The position numbers and the translations under genes are program-made. The notes under the pieces were generated by a model, which saw nothing but the letters and a program-made list of their open reading frames with translations, was not told where the DNA came from and ran no database searches. From NCBI RefSeq assembly GCF_002776525.5, contig NC_045444.1, forward strand, positions 26,491,658 through 26,555,657: a DNA stretch of 64,000 nucleotides, in the 5' to 3' direction. This DNA comes from Piliocolobus tephrosceles. Its lineage: Eukaryota > Chordata > Mammalia > Primates > Cercopithecidae. Below, piece by piece: positions 11,321 to 24,939 of the stretch (its first letter is position 1; every line of letters starts with the position of its first letter).

Positions 11321-12005
11321 GAAAAATTGTATAAAAGCACACATTATCCTAAATTTTAGTCAGAATTGTCTATTTGAGAAAATTTCAATATGACACTCTT
11401 ATAACCTTGAAGAAAATGGCAGATAACTGTCTTTGAAACCACACCATTACCTACCACTGTGTACCATTAGGTACATAGTAATAAGCCTGAAAGAAGCTTT
11501 GCCTTTCTTGGCTTTAAAAATATTTTTAAGTGGATTTCAAACCCTATTTAATTGTGTATGTTTTGAGATGTGCTAAAAAGACTATTGTCTAATAATTGGT
11601 AAATTGCAGTAATATTTATTTATATAATGCAAATATTTCTGATTGTCTATGAAAATGTATCCAGTACAAAAATTGGCCTGAAACGTAAGGCTTTTAAAAA
11701 CATATCTACATTTTAAAAGCTCTGTATGAGTCAACTCTTCTTCATATAATTTGTCACCATCAATGAAGCTACAGTAATAAGAAAAGGAAAATGATTGAAT
11801 TAACTATTTTCTCTAACAATTCAAGTTTCATATTATTTTGAAGAAAAAAACAGGTTCAGCTCTTGGTTCCTCCAAATATGTTTCTCACCCATAATCATAA
11901 GCATTTCAAAACAGCAGTCATTTCAACGTATTTGCCCCATTTTAGTTCAATTGGCATTCTTTTCCCAGAAAATAACTGTAAAGAAATGTCATTGTGCCCA
12001 GGAGG

Positions 12006-12031
12006 TAAAAAAAAAAAAAAAAAAAAAAAAA
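12006..12031. repeat. A26 tract
   Basis: Uninterrupted poly(A) run without an adjacent Alu or L1 body. Confidence 0.85.
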
Positions 12032-12271
12032 ATTGTTACAATGCTTTTAGCTTATTTCAAATGTCACTGTTTTCTCAGTACCAAAGTGTCTCTTTCTATT
12101 ACTATCTGTGGAATGAAGTCACAGATTTTAGGTTAAATGAAATTCACATTGAAATCTGAAATTGAATATATAAATTTAACACCAATATTTGCATAATCAG
12201 AACCTGTTAATTCTTACTTAGCCCTAAACCTGTCATAAATCCTGCAATTTCTTTTACATTTTTTTATTACC

Positions 12272-13043
12272 TGACAAAGACTCCTTGACCAAACACTAGT
12301 CAGGATCCTCTGAGTCCTCTTCTTGGCTAGACCTCAGCCTTGGCCAATAAAAACTGCAGACTCTCAGCACAAAGGATTTCATCCTGCTGCCCTCACCTCC
12401 ACCGCACCCCACCCCCACCCCATGCCCCTGGGCCAAAATACATACTAAGAGACTTGAACAATCACTAGCATATTGTCCAACAGTTTAAATGTATGTCCCT
12501 CGAATGACCCCCAGCCCCCACATTAAATTGTCTGCCTGAGAAAGCTCATTGTAATAGGCCAATATGTCCTGAACCTCCTCTTAGAGCAGTTGCTTTAGAA
12601 AGCTTGCAATTATAAATCCTTTCTGTGCCTTTTTGAGATGTAAATCTTCTACTACCCAGAACTGCCTTCTAAGGAGCCCAGAGCTTTCTTTTTGAAGTGC
12701 AAACACCTGAGAAGGTAACGCTGACTCTCATTCTCCCTCCCAGCCCAGTGGGTGTCTCACTCTGACTTGCTGCCACTGCCTCTTGTCACAAAGATGAGAG
12801 AAGTCTGTTTTCCCCTCCAGTTAAGCACTAATTATCAAACCCAGGTGGCGTAATCTTGTTGCGCAGCCCCCTTAACCCCCGTAGTGCCTTTTTCTTAGCA
12901 CACCCCAACCTTCAAAAAGTTTCCAGTCTTTAGTTTCATGAAGTTAAGCTCAGTTCACAGTGGACTCTCTATCACAAGAGTTACTAATGAATAAAATCTT
13001 TACTTACTGTTTTACTAGTTAGCATCTGGCTTTATCTTTGACA
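12272..13043 (+). mobile_element. Probable solo LTR, about 0.77 kb
   Basis: Begins TGACAAAGAC and ends TTTGACA. It has a TATAAA near 12611 and AATAAA near 12990, and is GC-richer than its flanks. No internal ERV sequence is attached. Family not identified. Confidence 0.6.
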
Positions 13044-15058
13044 TATTATTATAACAAGGATCAATATAACTCCATTTTAGAGTAATTAAAGTCTATTTTC
13101 GTTTGTTTCTTAAGTGCAAATCCTTTTTTCTTTTGAAAGTATTTAAAAATTTCCCTAAAAAAAATAATCTGTTCACTAGAAGTAGAAGATTTACATTCTT
13201 GGGTTCTCCTTTTCCTTATATACATTGCATATAATCATGGAAAAGGCAGTTTAATCTTTTGGCCAGTATTTGCTTTCTGTTTTCATTGTTCTAACTCTTC
13301 ATGACTTCACCTCTGAAAGAGTGGGGTGTGTAGTTCAATATGACACAATGCTGCAATCATGATAAAATTGTCTTTTTACCTCCTCTGGTACTTCCACACC
13401 AGATTCTTCCTTATAATCTATTTCAGTCACTATAATCTTTTGAAATGTTTGGGCAAAGCAAAGTAATGACCATATGGCTAGATAAGAAGTGGTTTTCAAT
13501 TCTGAAGTAGACAAAGAAATGAATTAAGAGGAAATTCCCTCATTACTCTTTTACTTTCCTAATTTGGAAAGTGAAGAATAGGAAAATAATGTTGGGTTTT
13601 CTTATCATTGTCTTCATTTTTCTCAATGGGTGTACTTTCTGTGTTTTGCCTTTTATTTCTTTAACTTGAAGGATGGGGAAAAGGTAGACAAGTACTAATA
13701 TTTTTCTTTCAATAACTGTAGGGCATCAGGCATTATTACCATGATTACCTGATAGATAACCATGGTCTCTATTTTAATTATAAGAAAATCAAGATTTTAA
13801 GAAATTAAGTCACCTACTCAAATGACTTAATTGAAGAAAAGAATTTAAGCTTGTTGAAGTCTAGTTTTTCCATAATTACATTCTATTTTATTTTAAGAGT
13901 ATTGATAATTTCTTTTAGAATTGTATTTGCAACCTTCATGAGCAAACCTCTTACCAACCACTACAAAGAATGATCTGGGCAAGAAAGAAATGAATACAGA
14001 AAAATGAAGTTTGTCATCTTTTATTTATAAATTTTGTTGCTCAATTTTAGTTTTTTTTTTTTTTTTCTTGGCTGAATTTTTTTGTATAATTTTAGCCTAA
14101 TCGAATGAAGACTGTTGCATTCACTGTTTCAAGGTTGTTTCATAAAATCATGACTTAAAAAAAGACATTTTCCCACATATGTTAAAAAATCATCCTTTTT
14201 TATATCATTCAGTATGCTATTAATGCTAATTTTAGGTCAAAATATAACTTTAGGCTTCAATGTAGTTGTCTTTCCTACTTTCAATCAGTCAGCTTCATTA
14301 TTTCCTAAAGTCATTTCCTCACAGCCTCAAGTCATCTCATTATTGTTCTTATCATTCTGTAAACTGTTCTTCATTATCTATTGATGTCACCTTCAGTATT
14401 ATCTAGAAAACACTTTAAAAAAATTCCTTTACTAAATCTCTGATCTCCCGAAAGAGAAGGAAATGTAATTTTCTTTTGTATGTGCTAGTTGGTAAGAAAG
14501 ATTGCTAGTCAACGTGATTTCAAAGCTCAAAGGCATACTAAAGAAAGCTGTTGTATGAAGACTAAAAACTTGCAGGAAAGTTATATTAAATTGGGTAATA
14601 TTCAATTGGTTTTATTACCCAGTCTCTTCCCCTTCCTAAAAATCAGTTTCTATTGTAATGATTAGAAGGCTTATCAAAATATGTAGGGTGGTGGTGAGCT
14701 CTATCCCACAGATGAGGAATAACAAGTTTTCCTTGTTCTGAGTGACTCACTTAACAAATAATCAGTTCAACTAGGGCAACATCATTGGCCATCCAGATAT
14801 CTAAATGATGAATACAGCTCTTCAGTTACGTGACTTCAATATAGGCTAGCTTTTCCTGTCTTATTTTCAGAAATTTCTGATCACATTTAAGAGTTTTACT
14901 GCAGCTTTAGAATGTCTGAAAAATGTAGATAAGGTTCAGTGCTAAAAGCTACATTTAAAGGGAATGAAAGGAATGAATACTACTATATTAAGTAACAGCA
15001 AGTGAACTAAAAATTTGTAGTTTTCATGGAGAAGCCAGTGCAATTAAACATGCAGTAC

Positions 15059-15259
15059 CACAGAGATCGCCTTCATCAGAGCCATCAGGACAATCCTTTT
15101 TCCCATTGCAGAGTTTCTCTGGCTGCAGGCAGACTGAGGTATCATTAGCACAAGGATATTTGGGTGGTCCACACAAGAAACTGTCACAGTCATCTTCATC
15201 TGACTGATCTTCACAATCAATGTCTCCATCACACACCCATGCTTTGTTGATGCATCTCC
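15059..15259 (-). CDS. LRP1B: LRP1B exon, end of CR9 and all of CR10 equivalent
   Basis: This 201-nt exon (2 nt + 66 codons + 1 nt) completes one LDLR-A repeat (RCINKAWVCDGDIDCEDQ, SDEDDC) and encodes the next, CGPPKYPCANDTSVCLQPE followed by KLCNGKKDCPDGSDEGDLC. The LRP1 counterpart shares the P-CAN-TSVCL core and the missing Trp before the fourth Cys. Here the first calcium-ligand Asp is also Asn (CNGKKDC), so calcium and ligand binding of this last repeat may be weak. A sequon N-D-T is present. The acceptor is ttttcttaag. The donor GTACTG is poor at +4 and +5 but is fixed by phase and by the join to the EGF exon. Reading on into the intron gives 11 residues and a TGA. Confidence 0.93.
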
Positions 15260-15512
15260 CTTAAGAAAACAGAAATAGCATCTGTTTGATTTTTGTGATT
15301 AGGTCATTGTGATAATGAGCGACCATTATTGTCTTCAGTCACCAGCAGAATTACTTGTCTTCAGCAAAAGAAAACAAAATCTATTTGCTTATTATTTGAC
15401 AGTTTATTTTCATGATGGCATCTGAATATTTCTTCTCCTGGTCTCAAAGTGCTCTCAGTGTTTGAGCTTTGATATTTTCTTTAGTTTCAAGTCATTGCTC
15501 TGCTCTATTTAA

Positions 15513-15551
15513 AAAATATATATATTATATATATATATTATATATATATAG
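15513..15551. repeat. (TA)n microsatellite
   Basis: Alternating TA tract with two small interruptions, 0.25 kb upstream of an LRP1B exon. Confidence 0.95.
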
Positions 15552-15670
15552 ACAGAATTTATAGCATTTTTTATTGTTTTTAGAAGAAAAAAAGAAAATA
15601 ATTATTGTTTAACCAGCATGATTCAACAGTAACAGTGTGAAATACAAAGAGATCAATGCTCATGGTTACT

Positions 15671-15968
15671 GTTTTTTTGTTTTGTTTTGTGATGGAGTTT
15701 TGCTCTTGTTGCCCAGGCTAGAGTGCAATGGTGCGATCTCCATTCACTGCAACCTCTGCCTCCTGGGTTCCAGCAATTCTCCTGCCTCAGCCTCCCAAGT
15801 AGCTGAGATTACAGGCATGTGCCACCATGCCTGGCTAATTTTGTATTTTTAGTAGAGATGGGGTTTTACCATGTCGGTCAGGCTGGTCTCAAACTCCTGA
15901 TCTCAGGTGATCCACCACTTCGACCTCCCAAAGTACCGGGGTTATAGGCATGAGCCACCGTGCCGGGC
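15671..15968 (-). mobile_element. AluS-like element
   Basis: Minus-oriented Alu with a GTTTT-rich tail, ending GTGCCGGGC. It lies 0.4 kb upstream (in transcription) of the CR9/CR10 exon. Confidence 0.92.
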
Positions 15969-18900
15969 ATTGTTGTCTATGTAAATGTTTCACTGCAAAT
16001 TATTCCTCCTTTTGAAGTTGTCTTTTATTGACTTCTTAATTATCTTTTCTAGATTATGCAATGTTCAGGTGCAATATAAATTTTTTAAATATACCTAAAG
16101 ATAATACTAGTTATTGACTGACTACATACTGGCATCTTATAAAAATAAGTGGGGCAAATACAGGGGAAATGGAAAATATTACATTGTATATATCCAAAAG
16201 CCATTATGTATTTAAATGTCTTCTTAAGTCTTACAGGCAAACAAATTTTAAAATAATTAAAATATATATGCAAAAATATTTATAAAAATATATTAATAAT
16301 TATTCACACTACTATGTCAAATAAAAAAAAATATCAGTTCCATAACTAAAATACATTTGAAGATATTCAACATTGATAAAAAATACTCTTAAAATAAAAA
16401 TTGACAGATACTTCACTAGATTTGATATAAATGGAGGAACATTATAAACTTTTGTATTAACATCATAAATAAAACCAATAATGTTGTTCTGTAAATACTA
16501 CCTAGCACAATTAGGTAATAGAAAGAAATGAGGTATAATATTAGAAATGAGGTATAACATTAGAAAAGAGTGTCATTACATGTTAGTATAACCATATAAT
16601 TATAAAATCAATTAAAATTAAATAAACTAAGAATTCAAAAAATTGGTAGCTAGTTTCAAAAATAACAGAAAAATATATTTCATACATAGAGAGAGCATAC
16701 ATTAGAAGAAAAGGTCAATTAAAATTTTATCATAAAAAATGTATTTTGAGTTAAAATGTACAAGAATTGTATAACATTTATACAAATCCAAAATTCTACA
16801 AAGAATCTGATAAAAAGCCTTGAATAAAGATATTATTTGGTCTTGGATTAGTAAAGATACTAATTTTCTCTTAATTTAAACAATTCTTTCAAAATAGTAG
16901 CCATATTAATGAAACCCTCCAAGCTTAAATTAAAAAATAAAACTGGAAAAATCATTCAGAATCTTACCAAAAAAAAAAAGAGGAATCTTAACGAGTAGAA
17001 ACTGTATATATTCCAACTATTTAGAAATAGTTTAAGGTAATAGTAGTTAAAATACTTTTTGCAAATGAATATCAATAAAGATATTAATAATTAAAGAGCA
17101 CAGAGACATTAGAAATAGGTCTATCTATGCATATGGGTTTTATATATGAAAAAGTTGGCAATTTAAATAGCAGAGAACAAAATTAATGATGCAATATCAC
17201 CTCATTAGCCAATCTGGAGGATAAACAATAAAGCTGAATCTCTACTTGGCTTCTTATGCTATAATATATTCTAGATATATCAAAGAGGTAATCATTTTAA
17301 AATAAGGATAAAAATACAAACATTAAGCTGAATTTTATAAACATATTTTATTCCATACTGCAACAATAAACTCCATAGACAAAGTCAGTGGACAGTCAAT
17401 AAGCCAGAAAAAAAATATTTCATCCTATTTTTAAAAATATTTCATTATATGACAAAAAGCATATTTTTTAAACATACGAGAGTTCTTTTAAATCAATAAG
17501 ATAACAATCAATCCAACTGCAAGATTCATAAAGAAATAGTAATGGTTCACAAACATAAGATATTCAATATCTCTTTCAATTAAAAAAGGTAAACTAAAAT
17601 AACCAGTAGACATCCTTCCTATTCTATTAGATCAATATCAAAAAGTTGGATAATGCAAAACTAGATCTGACAAGGATGTAAAAAGCAGCACAAATGTTGA
17701 AAATTGTTATAATCTCTCTCCAGGGCAATGTCAAGAAATCCAACAAATGAAACATCTGTCAACTCATCACCACAGTAATTCTAATTTTAGAAAATGTTTT
17801 CATAAATATATTTGCACAAATGCATAAAGATGCTAGGATAGCTACTGCTATTTTGTATATATTAGGGAAAGGAAAGTAACAATTTAAATAATTACTGCAA
17901 GCCTGGTGACATCAATTACAATGCACCCATACATAAAAGGTATATGCTTGAATGAAGAAGAATGTGTCAATCTACATAAGTGAATGAAAACTAATTTTCA
18001 AAGTTAATTGATTTTAAAAGACATAGAACTTAGTGTATATAGGCTTTCTGATGTGTTGAAAGGGAGTTACTATTTATCAATATCTATGACTATATTTCCA
18101 TACATTTATCACTTTAAGTACATGGATAGACTTGTCTGTATTTGAATTCTTTCTGGAGGGCTACACAAGAAATAGTTTAAATTGGTTGCCTCTGGAAAGC
18201 AATTAGTTACTGGAAACCCATTGTAGGAGGGAGATGAACTTTTCATGGAATACTCTTATGCTGCTTTATTTTTCTTCTACCATATACTTGTGTAACTTTT
18301 CCAAAACATATTGGCTCCTTTAAAAAAAATGATTATATACACACATATGCAATTAAGCCTGATTCAACAGCCTTCTGGTAAAAATTATATGTTGAAGTTA
18401 CTCTGTGCCTTACCCTTTCCTAAGGGCTTTCAGAAATATAAGAAAGCATAAAGCCTGATTCCTGTCACCAAGGGGCTTATAACATAGTTAGAAAGAAAAG
18501 ATCAATGCATAATTCATCAGTCGAAAATATGACATTCTATACTTAAGCATTAAATTGTATGAAGTCATTTGCAAGAGTCTGAATTCAAGAATATACAAAT
18601 TCCCATTTTTAGTTTGGTTTATCAAAATGCAACTTCCTTTGGTTTTGTTGTTGTTGTTTTCCCCCCAACACATCACCAATCCATGATGGCATTCCCAACC
18701 ACTGACTCCAAAATGACCTTAGAATTGTTTCAACAGATACATCTATAAATCACTATCAATCTTTTAGAGTAAGAATAGCAGTAAAGCTATTTGCCATCCC
18801 TGATATAAATGATGCTTGCAAAAGGTAAACAAAAATAATATTCAGATGACTGTAAAACTTTAAAACAAATAATGTCACCAGAGATATGAATAAATATGAA

Positions 18901-19576
18901 TACATTGTTTAAATGAATTGTACAAGCTTAAACAGCCTCCCTCTTCCTATTGATTTTTCAGGGGCTGTTTGAAGCTTAATTGCTTCTCTCTGTTTATGTT
19001 TGGTTTTAGTTCTTACCAAAAAGTAGACAAGAAGGTGAACCAGGTATGTAAGTTTAATGAATTTCTAACTCATGAACATGAATTAGGTAAAACCCAAAAG
19101 CAAATGGCCTCAGTGAAAATACTTTAAACATATTAATTTTTACCTGATTCATATCAAGATAAATCCTTACCTAATGAAGTACCTAATCAAGTCATTGGAA
19201 ATAAAATCTTGAATGAACCAACATCACAGATTTATTTGCTTAAGCTCCTTTCCTTATATATAAGAAATAACTAGTTATTAATAATAGTAAAACATATTAT
19301 AGAAATACATATCCAATAGATAGAATATCCAAAAATCTCTAAAGTTTTTTAAACGTGCATGAGTAATTCAAGTAACCAAGTCAATCATCGTGTTTACTAA
19401 TTCATTTTTGGAAGATGCTGAAAACCATATTAGATAATTAGTATGAAGTTGAGCTCTACAAAATATTTTCTCATTTATTTATAACGATGTTTTCAACTTG
19501 ATAACTACATGTCAAAGACTCTATTTTGGTAACTGTGGTTTTGTCTTTTGAGAAAAGAAAATAAGAATGGATAAGT

Positions 19577-19600
19577 AACAACAACAACAACAACAACAAT
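19577..19600. repeat. (CAA)8 microsatellite
   Basis: Eight uninterrupted CAA/ACA units. Confidence 0.9.
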
Positions 19601-21744
19601 ATTTTTAAAAAATAATCCCCCAAACCCAAAAATTTGGTTAAACACAACTACAAAGTCAACAGATATAGAAAAATTTAAGTTTTTATGATTGTAGAAAACA
19701 AGCTGGTTTTCCAAAATAAATTGATACAATCTCTTCTAGAGTTTCTCTTTTTTGTGTTAAACTCTTGACCACGTTCTGAAATAGATCTATCTTTTTGTAA
19801 ACTAACTTGTTTTTAGTTTAATAAAAAGACAGCACATGCTACAATGGGATAATTTCTGTTCTGGGATATGACTGGCAGTTTACATTAAGAATACTAATAT
19901 TAACATGAAGTGAATCTTTGAGAAAGTCTAAATTGATTTACTTGAAATTATATTATTATAATGCCTCATTGAACACTGGTCTATAAACTTTTAAAAAATG
20001 TTTATACTACTAACTTTTCGTGTTACCTACATATTTATTTCTCTAACAGTGTTTGGTTTCAATTCAATTTGGCAAATATTTTTTGAGTATTATATGCTTG
20101 ATTTGCTACTGAAGAGTGTAGAAAGATGGGGAAGACAAATTTCTGATCTTGTGGAGCAATAACTCCAGTAATGACAAATGTTCTAATATTGGACATATAA
20201 AATAGAATAAGATGAAAGCCATATAACCATCAGAGAATGCTACGGATTTTCAAGGAGGCGGAACATATGTATGACTGGAAGGATGAGAAACAAGCTTTAC
20301 TAAGCTATTCTTCTGAACAGTGTTTGGAAGGATGGTAGAAAATTTTACATAAAGTTAAAAGCATTTAATATAGACAGCTGCGCTGCCTTATGCGTACAGT
20401 CTTAACATTCGAACATCTACCCCACGCAAAATCAAAAGCAAGTAAACAGAACAGGTGAAAGAAATAAAAATGTAATAGCACAGTGATTACTCCTGTTACT
20501 CAATAGGAATGTGTTAGGGCATAGATATTAGAAAAGAATCAGTCCTTTCTTATGCTGATCTTTGTTCCACCTCTAAGTGAATTCATTATAAAATTCTAGT
20601 TTTTACATTTGCTTTTTATTTTATGCTAAACATTACCTTGTTTATAATATAGTTATAGGTACAAATTATCCTCAGAGCTATATACACAGAACCATGTATA
20701 ATAAGTTTAATGGGTGATTTTCGGGGGTAATTTTGAACATATGCGGTTTTATATGCTGAATATTCAACCTTATTTGTTTAATCGAATTCACACAAAAGAT
20801 GAAAGTCTTATCTAAAGGTATAAAAGCAGACAAGAGTGAAATCTGTTCAAAAAGCAATAATGAAGCAGTTTGGGGCCCCTAATTCAAGAAGTGTTTCTTA
20901 ATCTGATTATGGTTAAGAAAATTGAGACACTTTTTGAATTAGCAATGGAGACTGTCTATAAGATTCAGCAAACTTGAATGACTAAAAGATTTTTTTAAAG
21001 TATGTGCTTAGGTCACATACTGAGAGGTAAGAGAAAGCCAAAACTGCGGGTAGTGTGGATTGAAGCTAATGACTGTCAGGGAAAAACACAGTCGGCCACG
21101 CAAAGATCTGAGAGAGAGATAATGAAAGACCTTAGATTATGAGATGTGAGTAGAGAATGGAACGGGTGACATTGGAGATACTGCAGAAGTAACCTCAGTA
21201 GGAGTAGGACTTGGAAAATGATTTCAAGTTAGAAGTGTCAAAATGTCAAAGGGTTCTTTCTGCTTTAAATCTGAGTGTACAGGGGATGAAATATTCTAAC
21301 AGAAATGAGAAATTCTTACTCATCTCTGACTTTGAAGAAAAAGTAGAGTGTTCAGCACTGCATTGGGAAAAAAAATGGATTGGAAGTAGGGAGTAAATGT
21401 CAGCGGCAGAAATGTTGGAGTCCTAGAGGTGACAGTTAAAACTGGGGACAGAAGAGATTGCTATGAAGATCTTGCAGAAAGATGGGAAGGAGCAAAACTA
21501 ATTAAGAGAAAAATATCTGCAATGCTGGACACATATTATGTGCTCAACAAGTATATTTTTAAATTAAATATAAGGGATAGGCAGAGAAAACAGGCAAGGG
21601 AAAGTGAAATACAAAGAGGAGTCTAAATGTCATGTGGCTAAAGATAACAATCCAATACGAGAATTCATAAGAAAATATTAAAAGGGAGGACATGCACCAG
21701 TGTAAAGTGTGGCAAAGAAAGAAGCCGACATGCAGTACTTGTAG

Positions 21745-21905
21745 TGAAAAGTGTCATTCATTAAGCTTGTACTGTGCTCTAGACACTGTACATTCTACCA
21801 GTTATTATTATCTTATTTTACTGATCAGAAAACAGTAATGTAGAGAGGTTTAGTAACTTATTTGCACTCATGCAGATACTGAATGGCAGAGTAGGACTCA
21901 AAACA
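21745..21905 (+). repeat. MIR
   Basis: MIR core: tactgatcagaaaacag, agaggtttagtaacttattt and a 'gaatggcagagtaggactca' motif. Confidence 0.75.
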
Positions 21906-22234
21906 CAGAAGAGCATAAACTGAGAAATTATTCCTGGTGACCATCAAAACAGCCATTTCTATCAAGGGAAGTGACTGGATGTTAGGTTGCAAATGGTGAA
22001 GGAATTAGTGAGACGTAAGGCATCTAGGTACTTATATAAGGTGATTTAATGAAGTGAAGAAGAAAGACAGGAAAAACGTAATAAAATCAAAGAAATGCTT
22101 TTCAGGTTATTGGACTAAATATAGTTACATCGAGAAAGAAAAATTAGTCTGGAGAAAGAAATGGAAGACCAAGCAAGAAAAGTGACCAAGGTCCCACAAG
22201 GATTAGGAGGTCACAGGATCAATATCTAAAGAAG

Positions 22235-22572
22235 GGGCTGGGGTGGTAGCTCACACCTGTAATCCCAGCACTTTGGGAAGCCGAGGTGGGTGAATCACTT
22301 GAGGAAAGGAGTTTGAGACCAGCCTGGCCAACATGGTAAAACCCCATCTCTACTTAACAAGAAAAAAAAACAAAAATGTAGTCGGGTGTGGTGATGCATG
22401 CCTATAATCCCAGCTACTCAGGAGGCTGAGGCAGGTATTGCTTGAACCTGGGGGGGTGGAGGCTGCAGTGAGCTGAAGTCGTGCTACTGCACCCCAACCT
22501 GGGCAACAGAGCAAGACTCTGTCTCTAAATAAACAAATACATACATACATACATACATACATACATACATAC
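22235..22572 (+). mobile_element. AluS with ATAC-repeat tail
   Basis: Full-length Alu whose A-tail has become an (ATAC)n tract at 22537-22572. A perfect 11-bp target-site duplication ATCTAAAGAAG flanks it (22224-22234 and 22573-22583), which shows the repeat belongs to the insertion. Confidence 0.95.
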
Positions 22573-22684
22573 ATCTAAAGAAGAGCCCTCCTGGACAAAA
22601 AGGAGCATTGTTTATTCTTCTTTATAGACAGGACTGAAAGGAAACAAGAAGAGTAGGCATATAGCAAAAGGCTTAAAACTGTCA

Positions 22685-22939
22685 GCTCTTGAGGTCAGGA
22701 GATAGAGACCATCCTGGCTAACATGGTGAAACCAGTCTCTACTAAAAATACAAAAAATTAGCTGGGCAAGGTGGTGGGCGCCTGTAGTCCCAGCTACTCA
22801 TGAGGCTGAGGCAGGAGAATGGCATGAACCCAGGAGGCAGAACTTGCAGTGAGCTGAGATCTCACCACTGCACTCCAGCCTGGGCAACAGAGTGAGACTC
22901 CGTCTCAAAAAAACAACAACCACAAAAAAAAAAAAAAAA
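22685..22939 (+). mobile_element. 5'-truncated AluY-like element
   Basis: Starts inside the left arm at CTCTTGAGGTCAGG and ends in poly(A). It is flanked by a 10-bp duplication AAAACTGTCA (22675-22684 and 22940-22949), so the truncation happened at insertion. Confidence 0.9.
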
Positions 22940-23924
22940 AAAACTGTCACTGGGAGGAATCAAGGAAAAATACAGGAGGCGCATAAGAAGAAAAATGCAA
23001 AATATTTTATTAATTTTCTGGCACATAAACAATGAACAGCTTGTCATATTATTTTCATCAGAAATAAGCAGAAGTATTCCATAGGGCTAGTGCCAGAAAG
23101 AAAAAAAAAAAAAAAAGACTGTGTTTAGAAATGTTTCATATAGAACCCATCGTATAATTCTAACAAAATCACTATACCATTATAGGATATTTTCGGTTCT
23201 AATAATCCAGATTGGTTTTCCACAATGATTAAATTCATCATTTTATTCTGTATTCACTGATACAACAATAGAGAAAGAAAACACAACAATCCAAAAATAG
23301 ACAAGAATAATGTTTTGCCATTCACAGAAGCCCACAGAGAATTTTCATTACACAGCAGATCAGAACAGAGTATGATGCCACTGTCAAAGTTAAATCCACA
23401 TGTGTGCCAGTCAGTTCTGTTACATTCTTCTGCTAAAGATCACTTGTCCTTAACTAATAACACTACTCTGGAACTTGATTTCAAAATGTATGCTGCTTAT
23501 TCCAGTGGAATCTAGAGTGGAAGGTAGATGAGTCAGCACCAAACTATTGTAACTTTTGAAAAGGTAGTCAATCAAAAAAGGACACACTAAAAGTTATGAT
23601 ATTTTCTCAGTCATTCTTCCTAGCCACTTTTCCCCCATACTTAGAGACAAACAATGACAATAGTTTTCTTGTGAATTCTTCCAGAAATGTTTTTGTTATA
23701 CAGAGAATACACTTTTACTTTCTTTTCACTTAAACAATATTACATGCTATGCCCACTCTTGCACTCCTTCACTTTCACTCAACATGTAATCACAGAGAAG
23801 TGTTCATGTCAGTGCATTATAATGACTTCCAAATCTGCAAGGCATTCTACTATACAGAAATATCATATTAGCACCTAGTGCCCTATTTTGTCCTATTTAG
23901 GTTATTTGCGACATTTATCTATTA

Positions 23925-24890
23925 AAAGCAATTTCATGGCAAACGAACATTTGAAAAGATACTCAAAATAATACATCATTAGGAAAATGCAAATTAAAAC
24001 AATAATGAGATACAACTGTACACCTATCAGAGTGATGAAAATCTGGAACAGTGACAACACTAAAGGTGTGCAAGGATATAGAGCAACAGAAACTTTCATT
24101 CATCACAAGTGAATGAAGGCAAAATGGTACAACCACTTTGAAAGACAATATAGCCATTGCTTACAACTACTGAACATACTCTGACCCTACTATCCTGCAA
24201 ATGCACTCCTTGGTCTTTATCCAAATAAATTAACAACTTATGTCTACTCAAAAGCCTGCATGTACGTATTTATAACTGTTTTATTCATAATTGCCGGAAT
24301 TTGGAAACAAAGATGTCCTTCAGTGGGTGAACAGATTAAAAAATTGTGGTACAATGGAATATTATTCAAAGCTTAAAGAAATCTACTACCAAACCATGAA
24401 AAGATATGGAGGAAACTCAAGTGCATATTACAAGGTGAAAGAAGTCAATATGACAAGTCTACATACTATGTGATTTCAATGACATGACACTCTAGAAAAG
24501 GCAAAGCCATGGAGACAGTAAAAAGATAAGCAGCTTCCAGAAGGTAAGGGGGAGGGAAGAATAAATAGACAGAGTACAAAAGGTTTTTAGAGCAGTGAAA
24601 TTATTCTGCTTGATACTATAATGATGGATACACGTCATCATATATTTGTCAAGATCCATAGAATATTCAACATCTAAAGTAAACCCTCATGTAAACCAGA
24701 GACTTTGGATGAGAAAGATGTGTCACTGTAGGTTCATTTATCATAACAAATGTACCATTCTGGTGCAGTATACTGACAGTAAAGAAAGCTGTGCATGTGA
24801 AGGTGGTGGGAGTATATAGGAAGTCTTGGTACTTTCTGCTCAATTTTGCTGTGAACCTAAAATTGTTCTAAAAAAGTCTATTTTTAAAAA
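23925..24890 (+). mobile_element. L1M 3' end
   Basis: Decayed C-terminal ORF2 sequence (atgcaaattaaaacaataatgaga, then a 'gtccttcagtgggtgaacag' motif) followed by a 3' UTR. No open frame remains. Confidence 0.8.
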
Positions 24891-24939
24891 AGTCATAAAC
24901 ATTTTGATATATAATACTACCCATTTTATTTAGTTAATA

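Larger units (their letters stand above)
10387..15058 (-). other. LRP1B: LRP1B intron, 4.7 kb
   Basis: Phase-1 intron starting with the weak donor GTACTG. It contains an L2-like fragment, an A-run (12006-12031), a probable solo LTR (12272-13043) and a T-run (14050-14066). Stretches 10390-11180, 11330-12000 and 13050-15050 are AT-rich and otherwise featureless to me, apart from a faint MIR-like patch around 13700-13870. Confidence 0.85.
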
